64,000 nucleotides of DNA from CBFHSF01 sp965658445 (GTDB taxonomy: Bacteria > Bacteroidota > Bacteroidia > Flavobacteriales > Schleiferiaceae): NCBI GenBank assembly GCA_965658445.1, contig CBFHSF010000015.1, positions 10,003-74,002 on the forward strand. The letters are read 5' to 3'. Positions 19,040-28,048 of the stretch are shown piece after piece; the first letter of the stretch is position 1; every line of letters starts with the position of its first letter. The notes beneath the pieces are model-generated. The model was not told the origin of the DNA. It made no database searches and was given only the letters and a program-made list of their open reading frames with translations. The position numbers and the translations under genes are program-made.

Positions 19040-19663
19040 ATGCAAAAATTAACACTACCCCTTGCTCTTATTGCCCTTGCGGGGGTTATTGGATTGTTTT
19101 TCCTTCAGTTGTCTGGAGGGTCTGAGGAACTCAAAACCATGGGGCCCGACACAGCGGCTTCCGGAGAGATTACCATTCCCAATGTAGCCTTTGTTCACCT
19201 GGATACGCTTATTGAAAAATACGAGCGTCATCAAGTACTTTCGGCGGAGTTTGAAAAGGAGGCCCAAATGGCAGAGCTCAAACTTAAAGCTCGTCAAGCG
19301 GATATCGAAAAGGATTTTGAAATCTACAGCCAACGCGCGCAAACTTTGAGCCCCGAGCAACGCCGCGAAGCAGAATTGGACTTGCAGAGGCTACAGGCAC
19401 AATTCCAACAACAAACTCAGGCAACGCAGCAAGAACTCATGATCAAACAACAAGAATTGTCCATGTCACTCAAAGAAGATTTGGATTTGGTTATTGATCG
19501 CGTTCAGAAGGAAATGGGCTTAGACCTCATTCTCTCTAAAGAAACCGGAGGAAACGTATTGTATGCGGGGCCCAAACTAGACATCACACAACAAGTGGTT
19601 ACTTACCTCAACGAGGAATACCACAAAGGCGAAAACGAAGGAGACGTTGAAGCCGACAAATAA
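19040..19663 (+). CDS. OmpH/Skp-family periplasmic chaperone
   Basis: 207 aa. An N-terminal hydrophobic helix (PLALIALAGVIGLFFLQL) serves as anchor or signal. It is followed by NVAFVHLDTLIEKYE and a long charged coiled coil (about 65-150), then a short beta region (DLILSKETGGNVLYAGPKLDIT). This is the OmpH/Skp layout: trimeric jellyfish-like chaperones that hold unfolded outer-membrane proteins. The gene begins 9 bp after hutU and may share its transcript. The small lipoprotein gene downstream overlaps its 3' end by 17 bp. Confidence 0.87.
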   Translation: MQKLTLPLALIALAGVIGLFFLQLSGGSEELKTMGPDTAASGEITIPNVAFVHLDTLIEKYERHQVLSAEFEKEAQMAELKLKARQADIEKDFEIYSQRAQTLSPEQRREAELDLQRLQAQFQQQTQATQQELMIKQQELSMSLKEDLDLVIDRVQKEMGLDLILSKETGGNVLYAGPKLDITQQVVTYLNEEYHKGENEGDVEADK

Positions 19664-20072
19664 AAAATACCTGAGATTTCTATCAAGAGCAGTCCTTGGA
19701 TTGCTCTTGCTGGGATCTTTTGCGTCTTGTCAAAAAGACATTGAAGACGAGGACTTCCGCCTCAACTGGGTGGGGTCTTGGACTTGCAACGAAGTGGAAG
19801 GCAATTTTGCCCCACAAGTCTACGCTGTAGAAATCGTTGAATTTGGCGATGAGGATTGGGTGCGTCTAGAAGGCCTATACGGGCAAGGACCAGGTTTCTT
19901 TGTCGATGCCATTGTGGGAGAAAATACCATGACCATCCCCGAACAACAAGTAGATGGCTTTTCCTTTTCCGGAACAGCACAGATCAACAACAACATTGAC
20001 TACATCGAGTTCAACTGGACGGTCAACGACGGCACCGGAGAAGATTACGTCGCTGGCTTTATGTCCAGATAA
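19647..20072 (+). CDS. Small lipoprotein of unknown function
   Basis: 141 aa using a TTG start at 19647; no ATG lies before the signal peptide. The lipobox LLGSFASC gives a lipidated Cys near residue 28. The mature part (about 110 aa, WVGSWTCNEVEGNFAPQVY, FSFSGTAQINNNIDYIEF) is beta-rich and calycin-like, as in many Bacteroidota lipoproteins that follow a cross-linked or barrel-like fold; no family is named. It overlaps the ompH-like gene by 17 bp, so translation is probably coupled. It is convergent with the permease gene, 29 bp away. Confidence 0.68.
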   Translation: MKPTNKKYLRFLSRAVLGLLLLGSFASCQKDIEDEDFRLNWVGSWTCNEVEGNFAPQVYAVEIVEFGDEDWVRLEGLYGQGPGFFVDAIVGENTMTIPEQQVDGFSFSGTAQINNNIDYIEFNWTVNDGTGEDYVAGFMSR

Positions 20073-20101
20073 AGCTTATAGATACATAGTCAAGACAATC
20101 G

Positions 20102-21421
20102 CTACTTTACCTCCCCCTTGTATTCATAACCCAAGTTATTCACCGTAGACTCTACTTCTTTGAGGTCCACAGAATCTCCCTTGAGAGTTACATGTCCATT
20201 GGATAAATCCACAACGGCTTCGCTTACACTATCTAAGGCGGTAAGATTCTTTTCTACAGAGGCCTTACAGTGATTGCAAGTCATTCCTCCTACTTCTATT
20301 TCTGAGTTCATTTTTCTTTCGAGTTTTTCGTTTTCCGTTTCAGAGCCATTGTTTGCGCCCGTATCTCCTGTCGTACAGGTACAATCGGATGCATCGGATT
20401 TTCCAATGGCCTTTGGGAAATACCTTCTGAACATTACATTCAAAAGCAAAATACCTAAGATTGCAGAACTTCCCCACTGCAACCAAAGGGGCAACATATG
20501 CGATTCGTGGTGGTCGTGAGCCCCCATGGCTCCCAACTGAAACCACTCCGCAGGCAAGAATTGATCGATGATTCCTCCTGTCACCAAAGACATTCCTATG
20601 ATGCTGATCAGGTAGGCATACAATGATTTCTTGCCCAATGACTTTCCAATAACCGTTATGGTTCCGGCATTGGTAGCGGGTCCTGCCATGAGAAAAACAA
20701 ATGCCGCTCCAGGAGACAAACCCTTCATCATTAGAGCTGCAGCAATGGGCACGGATCCCGTAGCACAAACGTACATGGGAATGGAAGCCACCAAAATCAC
20801 CAACATACTCAACCATGGAGAAGAGAGATATTCCGTAAAGAGCGAATCGGGCACAAATGTGGTAATGGCCGCAGCGATTACTAGTCCAATGACCAACCAC
20901 TTGGCAATGTCTTCCAGGAATTCTACAAAGGCGTATCTAAAGAGCTCCTTGACTTTACTGCCCTTAAATTCTGAGGTTACCGCTTGGTCCTTCACCACTT
21001 CCTTTTCTTTAGAAGTCATGGCATTGGTCAAACCTCCACCGAACACTCCCGAGACAAAGGCCACAATGGGTCTGATGATGGCAAAGGGCCAACCCATAAG
21101 TGAGTAGGTCACCAAGATGGAGTCCACACCCGTTTGAGGCGTAGAAATTAAGAAGGAGACGCTAGCTCCCTTGCTCGCACCATTGGCGTGAAGAGAAACT
21201 CCTGTGGGAATCACTCCACAAGAGCAAAGCGGCAACGGTACTCCCAAAAAAGCAGAATACACTGCAGACTTCCAAGTGGGTTTCCCCAACCATTGAGTCA
21301 TGCGACCTGGAGGCACAAAAACCCTCAACACCCCAGCGATAAAAAATCCCAAGAGCAGATAGGGCGACATCTCGTTAAAGAGCCACAGTATCTCAGTGAA
21401 AAATTGCTTGATCCAATCCAA
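20102..21421 (-). CDS. Heavy-metal permease (SO_0444/UPF0718 family) fused to an HMA domain
   Basis: 439 aa. The N-terminal about 330 residues form an 8-10 helix permease with duplicated signatures CSCGVIPTGVSLHANGASKG and CATGSVPIAAALMMKGLSPG plus GPATNAGTITVIG, typical of SO_0444-type Cu/Zn efflux permeases. After a linker with CTCTTG, the last about 70 residues are a heavy-metal-associated domain with the metal-binding GGMTCNHCKASVEK motif. Cu, Zn or similar cations are the likely cargo, exported from the cytoplasm. The start is TTG at 21421, placing about 18 residues before SPYLLLGF as in relatives. No metal regulator is adjacent. Confidence 0.88.
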   Translation of the reverse strand: MDWIKQFFTEILWLFNEMSPYLLLGFFIAGVLRVFVPPGRMTQWLGKPTWKSAVYSAFLGVPLPLCSCGVIPTGVSLHANGASKGASVSFLISTPQTGVDSILVTYSLMGWPFAIIRPIVAFVSGVFGGGLTNAMTSKEKEVVKDQAVTSEFKGSKVKELFRYAFVEFLEDIAKWLVIGLVIAAAITTFVPDSLFTEYLSSPWLSMLVILVASIPMYVCATGSVPIAAALMMKGLSPGAAFVFLMAGPATNAGTITVIGKSLGKKSLYAYLISIIGMSLVTGGIIDQFLPAEWFQLGAMGAHDHHESHMLPLWLQWGSSAILGILLLNVMFRRYFPKAIGKSDASDCTCTTGDTGANNGSETENEKLERKMNSEIEVGGMTCNHCKASVEKNLTALDSVSEAVVDLSNGHVTLKGDSVDLKEVESTVNNLGYEYKGEVK

Positions 21422-21458
21422 GGGTTCTGTCCTTTTGCTTTTTTAGCGATCTATTCAA

Positions 21459-21491
21459 AAAAAGCCACCTCGCAAGGCGAAGTGGCTTTTT
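21459..21491. terminator. Bidirectional terminator between acyl-CoA dehydrogenase and permease genes
   Basis: A10-bp arm (21459-21468) pairs with 21482-21491 and an inner CGC/GCG closes the loop. A and T runs flank it on both sides. It lies 23 bp past the acyl-CoA dehydrogenase stop on the minus strand. Confidence 0.8.
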
Positions 21492-21513
21492 GAACGATGT
21501 CTATTTTCTTTTC

Positions 21514-22656
21514 TTATTCAGAAAGCACACTTCTAGAAATCACGATTTTCTGGATTTCAGAAGTTCCTTCATAAATCTGAGTAATCTTAGCATCTCTCAT
21601 CAAGCGCTCTACGTGGTATTCTTTTACGAAACCGTAACCACCGTGAACCTGAACGGCCTCTGTAGTTACTTCCATAGCTACTTGAGAAGCGTATAACTTG
21701 GCTTGAGCACTTTCCTTGTCAAAGGGAAGTCCTTGATCTTTTAGCCAGGCTGCTTTGAGAACCAATGCGCGAGCTGCGTCAATCTTAGTGCTCATATCTG
21801 CCAATTTAAAGGCAATGGCTTGGTGTTCTGCGATGGGCTTACCAAAAGACTTTCTCTCCTTGGCGTACTGTACAGCCAATTCAAAAGCTCCAGAAGCAAT
21901 ACCCAAAGCTTGGGCAGCAATACCAATACGTCCTCCAGAGAGAACTTTCATGGCGAATTTGAAACCAAATCCGTCTTCGCCAATTCTATTTTCTTTGGGA
22001 ACCTTAACGTCGGTAAACATCAAAGAGTGAGTATCCGACCCACGGATTCCCAACTTGTCTTCTTTCTTACCTACAACAAATCCGTCCATTCCCTTCTCAA
22101 GGATTACACAGTTGATTCCGCGGTGTTTCTTTTCTACGTCGGTTTGAGCAATTACCAAAGCAAACTGAGAAGTGTTACCGTTGGTAATCCAGTTTTTGGT
22201 TCCGTTTACTACGTAGTGATCTCCTGCGTCAATGGCGGTTGTTTTCTGTGAGGTTGCATCAGAACCTGCTTCGGGCTCTGACAAACAGAAACATCCAATC
22301 ACTTCTCCAGAAGCCAATGGCTTCAAGTATTTTTCTTTTTGCTCTTCCGTTCCGAATTTTTCAAGTCCCCAACAAACCAATGAGTTGTTTACGGACATAA
22401 CAACAGAAGCCGAAGCATCTACCTTAGAAATTTCCTCCATGGCCAACACGTAAGAAATGGTATCCATACCACCACCGCCGTACTTGGGGTCAACCATCAT
22501 TCCGAGAAAGCCGAGCTCTCCCATTTTCTTGATTTGTTCGTGTGGAAATTCTTGTTTGTCGTCGCGCTCAATTACGCCAGGAAGAAGCTCGTTTTGAGCA
22601 AAATCTCTCGCGGCATCGCGAATCATCAAATGCTCTTCTGAAAGTTCAAAGTTCAT
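21514..22656 (-). CDS. Acyl-CoA dehydrogenase
   Basis: 380 aa, full length for the family. Motifs include CFCLSEPEAGSDATSQKTTA, NWITNG and LGIRGSDTHSLMF (FAD and acyl-CoA site). The C-terminal DAKITQIYEGTSEIQKIVI contains the catalytic-base glutamate YEGTSEIQ of short-chain or butyryl-CoA dehydrogenases. It performs FAD-dependent alpha,beta-oxidation of an acyl-CoA in the cytoplasm. It is monocistronic by appearance, with a promoter-like TAnnTTTG element upstream and a strong terminator downstream. Confidence 0.95.
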   Translation of the reverse strand: MNFELSEEHLMIRDAARDFAQNELLPGVIERDDKQEFPHEQIKKMGELGFLGMMVDPKYGGGGMDTISYVLAMEEISKVDASASVVMSVNNSLVCWGLEKFGTEEQKEKYLKPLASGEVIGCFCLSEPEAGSDATSQKTTAIDAGDHYVVNGTKNWITNGNTSQFALVIAQTDVEKKHRGINCVILEKGMDGFVVGKKEDKLGIRGSDTHSLMFTDVKVPKENRIGEDGFGFKFAMKVLSGGRIGIAAQALGIASGAFELAVQYAKERKSFGKPIAEHQAIAFKLADMSTKIDAARALVLKAAWLKDQGLPFDKESAQAKLYASQVAMEVTTEAVQVHGGYGFVKEYHVERLMRDAKITQIYEGTSEIQKIVISRSVLSE

Positions 22657-22696
22657 TATCTGGGGGATTTATCTTTACTTTACTTTTAACTGATTG

Positions 22697-22704
22697 CAAA
22701 GATA
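22697..22704 (-). promoter_or_regulatory. Bacteroidota -7 element upstream of acyl-CoA dehydrogenase
   Basis: TATCTTTG on the minus strand fits the TAnnTTTG consensus and lies 40 bp before the ATG at 22656. No good -33 TTG was seen. Confidence 0.5.
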
Positions 22705-22758
22705 ATTGTTTTTATGGGGAAAACCGCATATTTAAAGCCCTCAGATTCAACCCCTGAT

Positions 22759-23853
22759 ATGGATTTTATGGAATATGTTGTTCTGGGACTTATGTCGGGA
22801 ACTTCCCTAGACGGCCTCGATATATGTTGTGTGCGATTTCAACATTCAGAAAAGGGCTGGAATTTCTCCCTACTTGACGCAGAAACCACTCCCCTTCCGC
22901 CCGATTTACAAAGGGGAATTCAGGCTTTTGATCAACTTTCAGAATCCCAATTAAAAGACCTCAGCCATGAGATGGGAGTTTTTTCGGGAGAGGCGGTAAA
23001 TCACTTTTTGTCTAAGCACAATCTTCCAAAAGTCAAACTCATCGGCGCCCACGGGCACACGGTTTTTCACCAACCGGACAAAGGTCGTACCGTTCAAATT
23101 GGAAATGGCCCCGAAATTAGAGACCTAACAGGCATTACCACCATTTGCGACTTCCGAGTCGGCGATGTGGCATTGGGAGGACAAGGAGCCCCTTTGGTGC
23201 CCATTGGGGATAGACTGCTGTTTTCTGATATGCCAGCCTGTTTAAATCTGGGAGGCTTTGCCAATGTTTCTTTTGAAGAAGAAGGCCAACGCATTGCCTA
23301 CGACCTCTGCCCCGTCAATTTTGTGTTGAATGAATGGGCCAACAAACTCAACGTTCCGTATGACGAGGACGGCAACATCAGCCGCAGCGGCGAAATCATT
23401 TTGCCCTTGCTCAACGAACTCAATGACCTTTCTTATTACAGCGAGGCACCTCCTAAATCTTTGGGTAGAGAATGGATAGAGAAAAAAGTAAATCCGCTAC
23501 TAGAAAAATACGCTTCAGATCATTCCAAAGCCAATGTTTCTAATAATGTAGAAAACATCATGGCCACCTTTACAGAACACGCGGCAGAGATTATTTCTGG
23601 GGAACTGGCCAAAATAGGCGGTCCCGTTTTGGTTACGGGAGGTGGCGCGTACAACCAATACCTCATTGAAAAAATTCGAACCAAATCTGCCGTTTCCCTT
23701 CTCATTCCTCAACCCCAGCTCATTGAATACAAAGAGGCTTTGATCTTTGCCTTTTTGGCGGTTCTCAAATACCGAGGTGAAATCAATGTGTTGGCCTCGG
23801 TAACCGGAGCCAAAAAAGATCACAGCTCAGGAGTGATTTGGCCGGCTAAATAG
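22759..23853 (+). CDS. anmK: Anhydro-N-acetylmuramic acid kinase
   Basis: 364 aa from the ATG at 22759 (22768 and 22714 are alternatives). YVVLGLMSGTSLDGLDI is the ATP-binding signature of AnmK. GAHGHTVFHQP, TTICDFRVGDVALGGQGAPLVP and VLVTGGGAYNQYL are further hallmarks. The enzyme hydrolyses the anhydro ring and phosphorylates anhydroMurNAc to MurNAc-6-phosphate for peptidoglycan recycling. Divergent from the acyl-CoA dehydrogenase gene. The start is uncertain because the region upstream of MDFMEY is open to 22714. Confidence 0.92.
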   Translation: MDFMEYVVLGLMSGTSLDGLDICCVRFQHSEKGWNFSLLDAETTPLPPDLQRGIQAFDQLSESQLKDLSHEMGVFSGEAVNHFLSKHNLPKVKLIGAHGHTVFHQPDKGRTVQIGNGPEIRDLTGITTICDFRVGDVALGGQGAPLVPIGDRLLFSDMPACLNLGGFANVSFEEEGQRIAYDLCPVNFVLNEWANKLNVPYDEDGNISRSGEIILPLLNELNDLSYYSEAPPKSLGREWIEKKVNPLLEKYASDHSKANVSNNVENIMATFTEHAAEIISGELAKIGGPVLVTGGGAYNQYLIEKIRTKSAVSLLIPQPQLIEYKEALIFAFLAVLKYRGEINVLASVTGAKKDHSSGVIWPAK

Positions 23854-23874
23854 CAATTATTTCGGCTATTCGTG

Positions 23875-23882
23875 TAATTTTG
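23875..23882 (+). promoter_or_regulatory. Bacteroidota -7 element upstream of the dehydrogenase gene
   Basis: TAATTTTG fits TAnnTTTG and sits 20 bp before the ATG at 23903. A matching -33 TTG is not evident. Confidence 0.5.
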
Positions 23883-23902
23883 CGACAACCAAAATCACAG
23901 TT

Positions 23903-25129
23903 ATGCTAGAGCAACTCAAGGCCTATGAGGCCAAACCCGCAGAAATTGTATTTCACTGGACAGATTCAGAAACCGAAGCAGAAGGTTGGGTAGTTATCAA
24001 CTCGTTACGAGGAGGTGCTGCCGGAGGAGGAACCCGCATGAGAAAGGGACTTACTCAACACGAAGTATTGTCTTTGGCCAAGACCATGGAAATCAAATTC
24101 ACCGTTGCAGGACCCGCCATTGGTGGTGCCAAGTCTGGTATTAATTTTGACCCCGCAGACCCCAGAAAAAAGGGCGTTCTCGAGAGATGGTACAAGGCCG
24201 TTAAGCCCCTTTTGACCAACTACTACGGGACGGGAGGAGATATGAACGTGGATCAAAAAACGGAAGTGATCCCTACGACTTCTGCCTTGGGCATTAAGCA
24301 TCCACAAGAAGGAGTTCTTCAAGGACATTACCAGCCTTCTGAGGACGAAAAAGCACAGAAGATAAAGCAACTTCAAGACGGAGTTTCTCTACAAGTCACC
24401 AATACGGACCTCACTCCCGATCCTGAGTCTACGCACAAAGCTGGAGACTTGATCACAGGTTATGGGGTTAGCGAATCCGTTCGTCACTTTTATGATATCT
24501 ACGGCGGAAGCGTAGAAGGCAAGAGAGTCATCATCCAAGGATGGGGTGTTGTGGCATCAGCCGCAGCTTGGTACTTAGCCCAAGCCGGAGCCAAAGTGGT
24601 TGGAATCATTGACCGCGTAGGGGGTCTCATCAACAAAGAAGGTTTCACTTTTGAAGAAATCACCACTCTTCTCAACGACAGAAGCTCTAACTACTTGGAG
24701 GCTGACAACATCATTCCCTTTGACGAAATCAACCAGAGCATTTGGAGCGTAGGTGCGGAAGTTTTTATTCCCGCTGCTGCCTCTAGACTTTTGACCAAGG
24801 ACCAATTGGATCAAATGATTGCCAATGGATTGGAAGTGATTTCTGCGGGAGCCAACGTTCCCTTTGCAGATTCAGAAATATTCTACGGTCCCATTGCGGC
24901 TTATGCCGATGAGAAGGTGAGCTGTATTCCCGACTTTATCTCCAACTGTGGTATGGCAAGAGTATTTGGTTACCTCATGCAGTCCAAAATCGAAGTGACC
25001 GACACAGCGATTTTTAAGGATGCATCGGACACCATCAAAGGAGCTTTGGAAGCCACTCACACCCAGCGTGCAGATCGTCTGAGACTTACCGAAACAGCTT
25101 ATCAAATTGCCCTCAATCAATTGATGTAA
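23903..25129 (+). CDS. Glu/Leu/Phe/Val dehydrogenase family protein
   Basis: 408 aa. The N-terminal dimerisation/catalytic domain has GGAAGGGTRMRKGLT and the catalytic-lysine motif TVAGPAIGGAKSGINF. The C-terminal Rossmann domain has VIIQGWGVVASAAAWYLA (NAD(P)-binding G-x-G-x2-A). The family reversibly deaminates glutamate or branched/aromatic amino acids, and sequence alone does not settle the substrate. The protein is somewhat shorter than typical 420-450 aa glutamate dehydrogenases. The gene is followed 99 bp later by nhaD. Confidence 0.9.
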   Translation: MLEQLKAYEAKPAEIVFHWTDSETEAEGWVVINSLRGGAAGGGTRMRKGLTQHEVLSLAKTMEIKFTVAGPAIGGAKSGINFDPADPRKKGVLERWYKAVKPLLTNYYGTGGDMNVDQKTEVIPTTSALGIKHPQEGVLQGHYQPSEDEKAQKIKQLQDGVSLQVTNTDLTPDPESTHKAGDLITGYGVSESVRHFYDIYGGSVEGKRVIIQGWGVVASAAAWYLAQAGAKVVGIIDRVGGLINKEGFTFEEITTLLNDRSSNYLEADNIIPFDEINQSIWSVGAEVFIPAAASRLLTKDQLDQMIANGLEVISAGANVPFADSEIFYGPIAAYADEKVSCIPDFISNCGMARVFGYLMQSKIEVTDTAIFKDASDTIKGALEATHTQRADRLRLTETAYQIALNQLM

Positions 25130-25168
25130 AAAAAACATAGGTTATTCAAAAGGTGGCTTTGTAAAAAG

Positions 25169-25212
25169 TATCTTTGATTCACTTATTGTAAATGGTCCGG
25201 CAACATGGACCA
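25169..25212 (+). promoter_or_regulatory. Promoter element and leader hairpin before nhaD
   Basis: TATCTTTG (25169-25176) fits the -7 consensus. Downstream a 6-bp hairpin, TGGTCC (25193-25198) with GGACCA (25207-25212), ends 16 bp before the nhaD ATG. It could affect translation; there is no known riboswitch match. Confidence 0.4.
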
Positions 25213-25228
25213 AAAATCACTGAGATAG

Positions 25229-26629
25229 ATGTACACTTTAATGATCATCATTTTTGTTCTGGGCTATTTAGCCATTGCCTTTGAACATCAAATTCACGTA
25301 GACAAAGCGGCTTCTGCGCTTATTACAGGAGTTCTTACTTGGACGGTTTACGTTTTGGGCGCCTATGAAATCGTAGACTTTAACGCCATATCCGCCGCCG
25401 TCATGGGACTCTTTGCGGAGTCGGGAATGGCAACCAACGACCACCATGAGGTCATCACCCACTACGTAACCGAGCATCAGCTCTTTGAACATCTCGCAGA
25501 GATTAGCTCCATCCTCTTCTTTTTGATTGGAGCCATGACCATTGTAGAAACCATTGATGCCCACGAAGGATTTGCGGTTATTACCGATAAGATTAAGACC
25601 ACCAAAAAAGTAAAATTGCTTTGGATCATTGGTCTGCTTTCTTTCTTCTTCTCAGCCGCATTGGACAACCTTACCACTTCTATCGTAATGATCTCTCTTT
25701 TGAGAAAACTCATTGACGACCAACAAGATCGTTGGATGTTTGCTGGTCTTGTGATTATCGCTGCCAACGCAGGAGGTGCTTGGTCTCCCATTGGAGATGT
25801 TACCACTACCATGCTTTGGATTGGAGGTCAAATTACCACAGCCAACATCATTATTAAGCTGATCATCCCTTCATTAATCACCTTGCTCATCCCATTGATT
25901 TACCTCTCTTTCCGCTTCAAGGGCGATGTAAAGAGACCGGAGATAAAGCCTTCTATGGAGTCTACCATTGACCCCACCACTTCCAAAGAGAGAAACCTCG
26001 TATTCATCATTGGAGTTTTAGGCCTTTTGTTTGTTCCCGTTTTCAAAACCACTACTCACCTTCCTCCCTTTATGGGAATGATGCTTTCTCTAGGAGTGCT
26101 TTGGTTGATTACGGATTTGATGCACCGCTCAAAAAATCTCAACAACAAATTGAATTACTCAGTGATTGGGGTTCTTAAAAAGATTGACATTGCATCGGTT
26201 CTCTTCTTCTTGGGAATTCTTTTGGCGGTTGGATCATTGCAATCTGCTGGTCACTTAACACAGATGGCGACTTACCTTGACGACAACATTGGAACCAATA
26301 CAGAGAATGGAGTGTACGCCGTGAGTATCATTATCGGTTTGCTCTCTTCTATTGTGGACAACGTTCCGTTGGTTGCGGCTTCTATGGGTATGTACCCCAT
26401 TGAGCCTGGTTTCTTTGGACAGGATGGACTCTTCTGGGAGTTCTTGGCATACTGTGCGGGAACGGGTGGTTCTGCTTTGATCATTGGTTCTGCCGCTGGG
26501 GTTGCCGTAATGGGATTGGAAAAAATCTCTTTTGGATGGTACCTCAGAAAGATTAGTATGTTGGCTCTTCTCGGTTACTTTGCCGGAGCCATTGTGTACA
26601 TTATTCAGGAAAGTATTTTCCACCTATAG
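25229..26629 (+). CDS. nhaD: Na+/H+ antiporter NhaD
   Basis: 466 aa with about 12-13 membrane helices. LSFFFSAALDNLTTSIVMI and AANAGGAWSPIGDVTTTMLWIGG are the paired conserved motifs of NhaD in the ion-transporter superfamily. SSIVDNVPLVAASMGMY and GTGGSALIIGSAAGV make the second half-site. It exchanges Na+ for H+ across the inner membrane, consistent with a marine or saline habitat. A strong terminator lies 95 bp downstream. Confidence 0.94.
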   Translation: MYTLMIIIFVLGYLAIAFEHQIHVDKAASALITGVLTWTVYVLGAYEIVDFNAISAAVMGLFAESGMATNDHHEVITHYVTEHQLFEHLAEISSILFFLIGAMTIVETIDAHEGFAVITDKIKTTKKVKLLWIIGLLSFFFSAALDNLTTSIVMISLLRKLIDDQQDRWMFAGLVIIAANAGGAWSPIGDVTTTMLWIGGQITTANIIIKLIIPSLITLLIPLIYLSFRFKGDVKRPEIKPSMESTIDPTTSKERNLVFIIGVLGLLFVPVFKTTTHLPPFMGMMLSLGVLWLITDLMHRSKNLNNKLNYSVIGVLKKIDIASVLFFLGILLAVGSLQSAGHLTQMATYLDDNIGTNTENGVYAVSIIIGLLSSIVDNVPLVAASMGMYPIEPGFFGQDGLFWEFLAYCAGTGGSALIIGSAAGVAVMGLEKISFGWYLRKISMLALLGYFAGAIVYIIQESIFHL

Positions 26630-26723
26630 ATGTAGAAACCATCAGGAAACTACCCGGAAATCATTGACATAAAACATTGAGTTTTTCTCAATTCTATTAA
26701 AAGTCGATTGTTAATATTTGATA

Positions 26724-26752
26724 AAAGTCCCCGCAATGGGGACTTTTCTTTT
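26724..26752 (+). terminator. Rho-independent terminator after nhaD
   Basis: A 10-bp stem, AAAAGTCCCC (26724-26733) with GGGGACTTTT (26739-26748), loop of 5, followed by CTTTT. Confidence 0.85.
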
Positions 26753-26840
26753 GGTTAAGTTTGATTGGCTAGGAGTGCACAATAAAACAGGTACACTCTG
26801 GGTTAAAGATTGTATACACCACTAAACTCATTCAATACAC

Positions 26841-27644
26841 ATGCGTCCATTCCTTCAACTCAACGTAAACCAAGGTGCCGAGGTGGCAGAAGGCCTAACC
26901 GAAGAACCGGTAGAAAAAACCCTTTCCATTATGGAGCTCATCACCAGTGGTGGTGTGGGAGGTATTCTCATTATGTCCGTTCTATTTGTGCTTTCCATCA
27001 TGGCGGTTTACATTTTCTTTGAGCGCTTNNNNNNNNNNNNNNNNNNNNNNNNNNNNNNNNNNNNNNNNNNNNNNNNNNNNNNNNNNNNNNNNNNNNNNNN
27101 NNNNNNNNNNNNNNNNNNNNNNNNNNNNGCCATTAAAAAGGCCAACAAATTGGATCAGAACTTTATGAACCACATCAAGGACGACGTGGTCAACGGAAAG
27201 TTGGAAGCCGCAAAGAGCCTGTGTAAAACAACAGATCACCCCATTGCGCGCATGGTGGGCAAAGGAGTTGATAGAATTGGAAAGCCCTTGACTGATATTT
27301 CGGCATCCATTGAGAACCAAGGGAAAATCGAGGTTCAGAAAATGGAGAAAAACCTTCCGCTATTGGCTACCATCTCCGGTGGAGCACCCATGATTGGATT
27401 CTTGGGAACCGTAATCGGGATGATTTTGGCCTTCCAAGAAATGGCCGCAGCGGGTGGACAGGTAGACGTTGCTGTTTTGGCGGAGGGAATTTACACTGCA
27501 ATGACTACAACCGTAGCCGGTTTGGCTGTGGGTATTATCGCATACTTTGGTTACAACTACCTAGTGGCGAGAATTGAAAACTTGATTTACAAGATCGAGG
27601 TAAGTGCTACTGAATTCCTTGACCTACTTCACGAACCCATTTAA
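26841..27644 (+). CDS. exbB: MotA/TolQ/ExbB proton channel (contains assembly gap)
   Basis: About 267 aa as read, but residues about 64-97 are hidden by N. The N-terminal membrane helix (GGVGGILIMSVLFVLSIMAV) and two C-terminal helices (PMIGFLGTVIGMILAFQEMA; GIYTAMTTTVAGLAVGIIAY) carry the family's conserved Thr and Pro/Gly positions. ExbB/TolQ pentamers use proton flow to drive ExbD-TonB or TolR-TolA. The frame is the same on both sides of the 100-N gap, so the true missing length is probably 1 modulo 3. It heads the operon with exbD, tonB-like and folC genes. ExbB versus TolQ is settled only by the TonB-like neighbour. Confidence 0.88.
   Translation: MRPFLQLNVNQGAEVAEGLTEEPVEKTLSIMELITSGGVGGILIMSVLFVLSIMAVYIFFERXXXXXXXXXXXXXXXXXXXXXXXXXXXXXXXXXXAIKKANKLDQNFMNHIKDDVVNGKLEAAKSLCKTTDHPIARMVGKGVDRIGKPLTDISASIENQGKIEVQKMEKNLPLLATISGGAPMIGFLGTVIGMILAFQEMAAAGGQVDVAVLAEGIYTAMTTTVAGLAVGIIAYFGYNYLVARIENLIYKIEVSATEFLDLLHEPI
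27029..27128. other. Assembly gap (100 N) inside exbB
   Basis: A run of 100 N with coding sequence on both sides. The round length suggests a scaffold placeholder rather than a measured distance. Confidence 0.99.
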
Positions 27645-27653
27645 TAGCGCGCT

Positions 27654-28046
27654 ATGAATTTAAAATCGAGAAGTAAGGTAAGTGCGGAATTTTCCATGTC
27701 CTCTATGACGGACTTGGTGTTCTTGCTGCTCATCTTTTTCATGTTGACTTCTACCCTGGTTACGACCTCTGCCTTGGACATCATTTTGCCCAAGAGCAAG
27801 GCTCAGACAGTTAAAAAACAAGATGTACAGGTTACCATCAGTAAAGACTTGCAATTCTCCTTGGATGGGGACATTATCAGCGAGTCTACTTTAGAGTCCG
27901 CTTTGATGAGAAAAGTAGCCGGCTTGGATCAAGCCGTAGTAATTTTGCGCGCTGACGAATCCGTTCCTGCGGGAAAACTCGTTATGGTAATGGACATCGC
28001 CTACAGAAATAAAATCAAAATGGTTCTGGCAACAGATCCTTCATAG
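27654..28046 (+). CDS. exbD: Biopolymer transport protein ExbD/TolR
   Basis: 130 aa. A single N-terminal transmembrane helix includes SSMTDLVFLLLIFFMLTSTL, with the essential proton-carrying Asp. A periplasmic domain follows (VQVTISKDLQFSLDGDIIS ... VVILRADESVPAGKLVMVMD). It works with ExbB in one proton-driven motor. It starts 9 bp after exbB and ends 2 bp before the TonB-like gene. Confidence 0.93.
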   Translation: MNLKSRSKVSAEFSMSSMTDLVFLLLIFFMLTSTLVTTSALDIILPKSKAQTVKKQDVQVTISKDLQFSLDGDIISESTLESALMRKVAGLDQAVVILRADESVPAGKLVMVMDIAYRNKIKMVLATDPS

Positions 28047-28048
28047 CC

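Noticed and set aside
20340..20900. 186-residue minus-strand frame within the permease gene
   Set aside because: Same-strand shadow in another frame; His/Arg-rich, no signal or start context.
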